Positions 62,961-64,000 of a stretch of DNA of 64,000 nt are shown here, piece after piece; the stretch's first letter is position 1; each line of letters opens with the position of its first letter. A program made the translations under genes and the position numbers. The DNA comes from an uncultured Rhodospirillaceae bacterium (GTDB lineage Bacteria > Pseudomonadota > Alphaproteobacteria > UBA8366), in assembly GCA_913043025.1 (NCBI GenBank), contig CAJWLM010000006.1, forward strand, positions 93,757-157,756, given 5' to 3'. The notes beneath the pieces are model-generated. The model was not told the origin of the DNA. It was given only the letters and a program-made list of their open reading frames with translations, and searched no databases.

Positions 62961-63388
62961 TTACGTTTTCCTTAACGATCCTGCGAGTACTTATCATGAT
63001 ATTTACAAATAAAATCAATAATTACAAATAAAATCTTTAAAAAAACATAGTGAATGCAGTCAAATATAATAATAGTAAATGATTAGAACAGTTAAAAACA
63101 AGTCAATATAAGTGAAAAACAAATTCAAAAAATTAAATATTTTTACATGATTTTCCACTTTCATATCAAAATCATTCAACCAGCCACAGATACTTTTCCA
63201 TGTTGTGAAAGCCAATGGCGCGGCAGAAAATACCCGGCAAAGCCTGCCAGACACCGACTAATTGATTGATATAGTGAAGGATATATAATGACAAAGCATT
63301 GAAAAATAACATTAAAAATTATGGCACAAGGCATGCACCATAAATATCACGATTGGCAAACAATTAACCAAGGGTCACCAAACGCACT
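62961..63388. other. Divergent promoter region between fliL and flgF
   Basis: 428 bp with no gene. It is AT-rich in 62990-63170. A sigma-54-like promoter for flgF is at 63322-63337. I could not find a matching promoter for fliL. Confidence 0.45.
63322..63337 (+). promoter_or_regulatory. Sigma-54 (-24/-12) promoter of flgF
   Basis: TGGCACAAGGCATGCA has the invariant GG and GC exactly 10 bases apart and the full TGGCAC -24 element. It differs from the consensus TGGCACG-N4-TTGCW at two fixed bases. It lies 52 bp before the flgF ATG. Confidence 0.6.
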
Positions 63389-64000
63389 ATGGAAAACTCC
63401 ATCTACATTGCGCTTTCTAGTCAAATGGTCTTGCGGCGCCAATTGTCCATGGTGGCAAACAATTTAGCCAACGTAAATACGCCTTCATTCAAAGGCGAGC
63501 AAATGCTGTTTTCTGAGTATTTAACAGACGCAAAAAATACAACACTTGGCTCAAATGATTCAAAATACCATTTTGTTCAAGCAATTGGGAATATGCGCGA
63601 TCTTGCCGAGGGGCCAATGAACCGAACAGGTAACGAGCTCGACGTTGCTATTGATGGCGAGGGCTATTTCATCGTCAATACAGAAGAAGGCAAACGATAC
63701 ACACGCCATGGCCGATTCCAACTTAATCAAAATAATGAGCTCATTACGGCTGCGGGCCACATTGTGCAATCTGAGAACGGCGGGCCCATCACGATACCAG
63801 TCGAAGCTGTGAACATATCTATCTCAACGGATGGCACCGTGGCCAATGGTAACGAAATTATTAGTAAGTTGGCATTAGTAACCTTCGAAGATCAGCAAAA
63901 ACTCGAACGAGGGCCAAACAACTTGTATAAAACGGATCAAATTGCGAAGCCGCCGGAACGAAGCAACATTGTTCAAGGAATGCTTGAGCAGTCAAATGTC
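63389..64000 (+). CDS. flgF: Flagellar basal-body rod protein FlgF, 3' end cut by window edge
   Basis: Not in the ORF track because it runs off the right edge; translated by hand, 204 codons are open from ATG 63389. It opens MENSIYIALSSQMVLRRQL and continues MVANNLANVNTPSFKGEQ, the axial-protein motif. ELDVAIDGEGYFIVNTEEG and RYTRHGRFQLN then match FlgF/FlgG, and the short length before the C-terminal SNV motif identifies FlgF, a proximal rod protein. Only about 40 residues are missing. flgG would be expected next. Confidence 0.92.
   Translation, partial: MENSIYIALSSQMVLRRQLSMVANNLANVNTPSFKGEQMLFSEYLTDAKNTTLGSNDSKYHFVQAIGNMRDLAEGPMNRTGNELDVAIDGEGYFIVNTEEGKRYTRHGRFQLNQNNELITAAGHIVQSENGGPITIPVEAVNISISTDGTVANGNEIISKLALVTFEDQQKLERGPNNLYKTDQIAKPPERSNIVQGMLEQSNV

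Noticed and set aside
63181-63250. Additional sigma-54-like sequences between fliL and flgF
   Set aside because: TGGC elements are present but the GG-to-GC distance is 8 or 9, not 10.

Overview
The window looks like chromosomal DNA of a flagellated, free-living, probably marine alphaproteobacterium of fairly low G+C (roughly low-to-mid forties by eye). Support comes from the guaB-rsmB-guaA order, an alphaproteobacterial SOS operator (GTTC-N7-GTTC) upstream of recA, BluB, a monomeric NADP-isocitrate dehydrogenase, and a flagellar block with fliL-fliM-MotE-like order and sigma-54-type promoters. A Rhodospirillales/SAR116-like origin is my inference; no rRNA is present to settle it. I saw no rRNA, tRNA, CRISPR array or intact insertion sequence.

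Layout. (1) 1-4564, minus: a three-gene envelope operon (LolA-like carrier, MMPL/RND transporter with a C-terminal cyclic-nucleotide-binding domain, and an outer-membrane beta-barrel that runs off the left edge and is missed by the ORF track). (2) 5.2-13 kb: PsiE-like protein, photolyase/cryptochrome, FkbM methyltransferase, a ZIP-like membrane protein with an internal cNMP domain, HemG, and a sulfur operon (secreted rhodanese, YeeE/YedE transporter, 65-aa secreted peptide). (3) 13.5-16.6 kb: two G+C-rich patches, a carbamoylase-type hydrolase and a segment with mscS plus a truncated ribF. The second lies next to the 3' end of guaA and between two copies of an 11-bp repeat matching that end, which suggests a decayed integration at guaA. 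(4) 16.6-22.9 kb, minus: guaB-rsmB-guaA and ppx/gppA-rlmE housekeeping genes. (5) 23.1-35.8 kb: bluB, then a catabolic/uptake cluster (amidohydrolase, enolase-superfamily enzyme, two TauD-type dioxygenases, 2-hydroxyacid dehydrogenase, a peptide-type ABC importer with two near-duplicate DppC permeases and no ATPase, and a CaiB/BaiF CoA-transferase). (6) 35.8-48.1 kb: pssA-psd, a LysM protein, a LOG-family protein, icd, a lipoprotein, VWA and MoxR proteins, alaS and recA. (7) 48.5-64 kb: flagellar genes (flgB-flgC-fliE-fliQ-fliR-flhB; an FlhB-C-like protein, fliO, fliP; fliL-fliM-DUF6468-like-MotE-like-receiver-two MotB-like-large TPR protein; start of flgF).

How they work together. The flagellar block encodes most of the type III export gate (FlhB, FliO, FliP, FliQ, FliR), the proximal rod (FlgB, FlgC, FliE, FlgF), a switch protein (FliM) and motor-associated proteins. 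Two good -24/-12 sequences sit upstream of flgB and flgF. The 24-36 kb cluster has the ingredients to import and break down an unidentified organic solute. Two unrelated membrane transporters (RND and ZIP-like) each carry a cNMP-binding domain, hinting at nucleotide-linked control of transport; this is the least familiar biology in the window.
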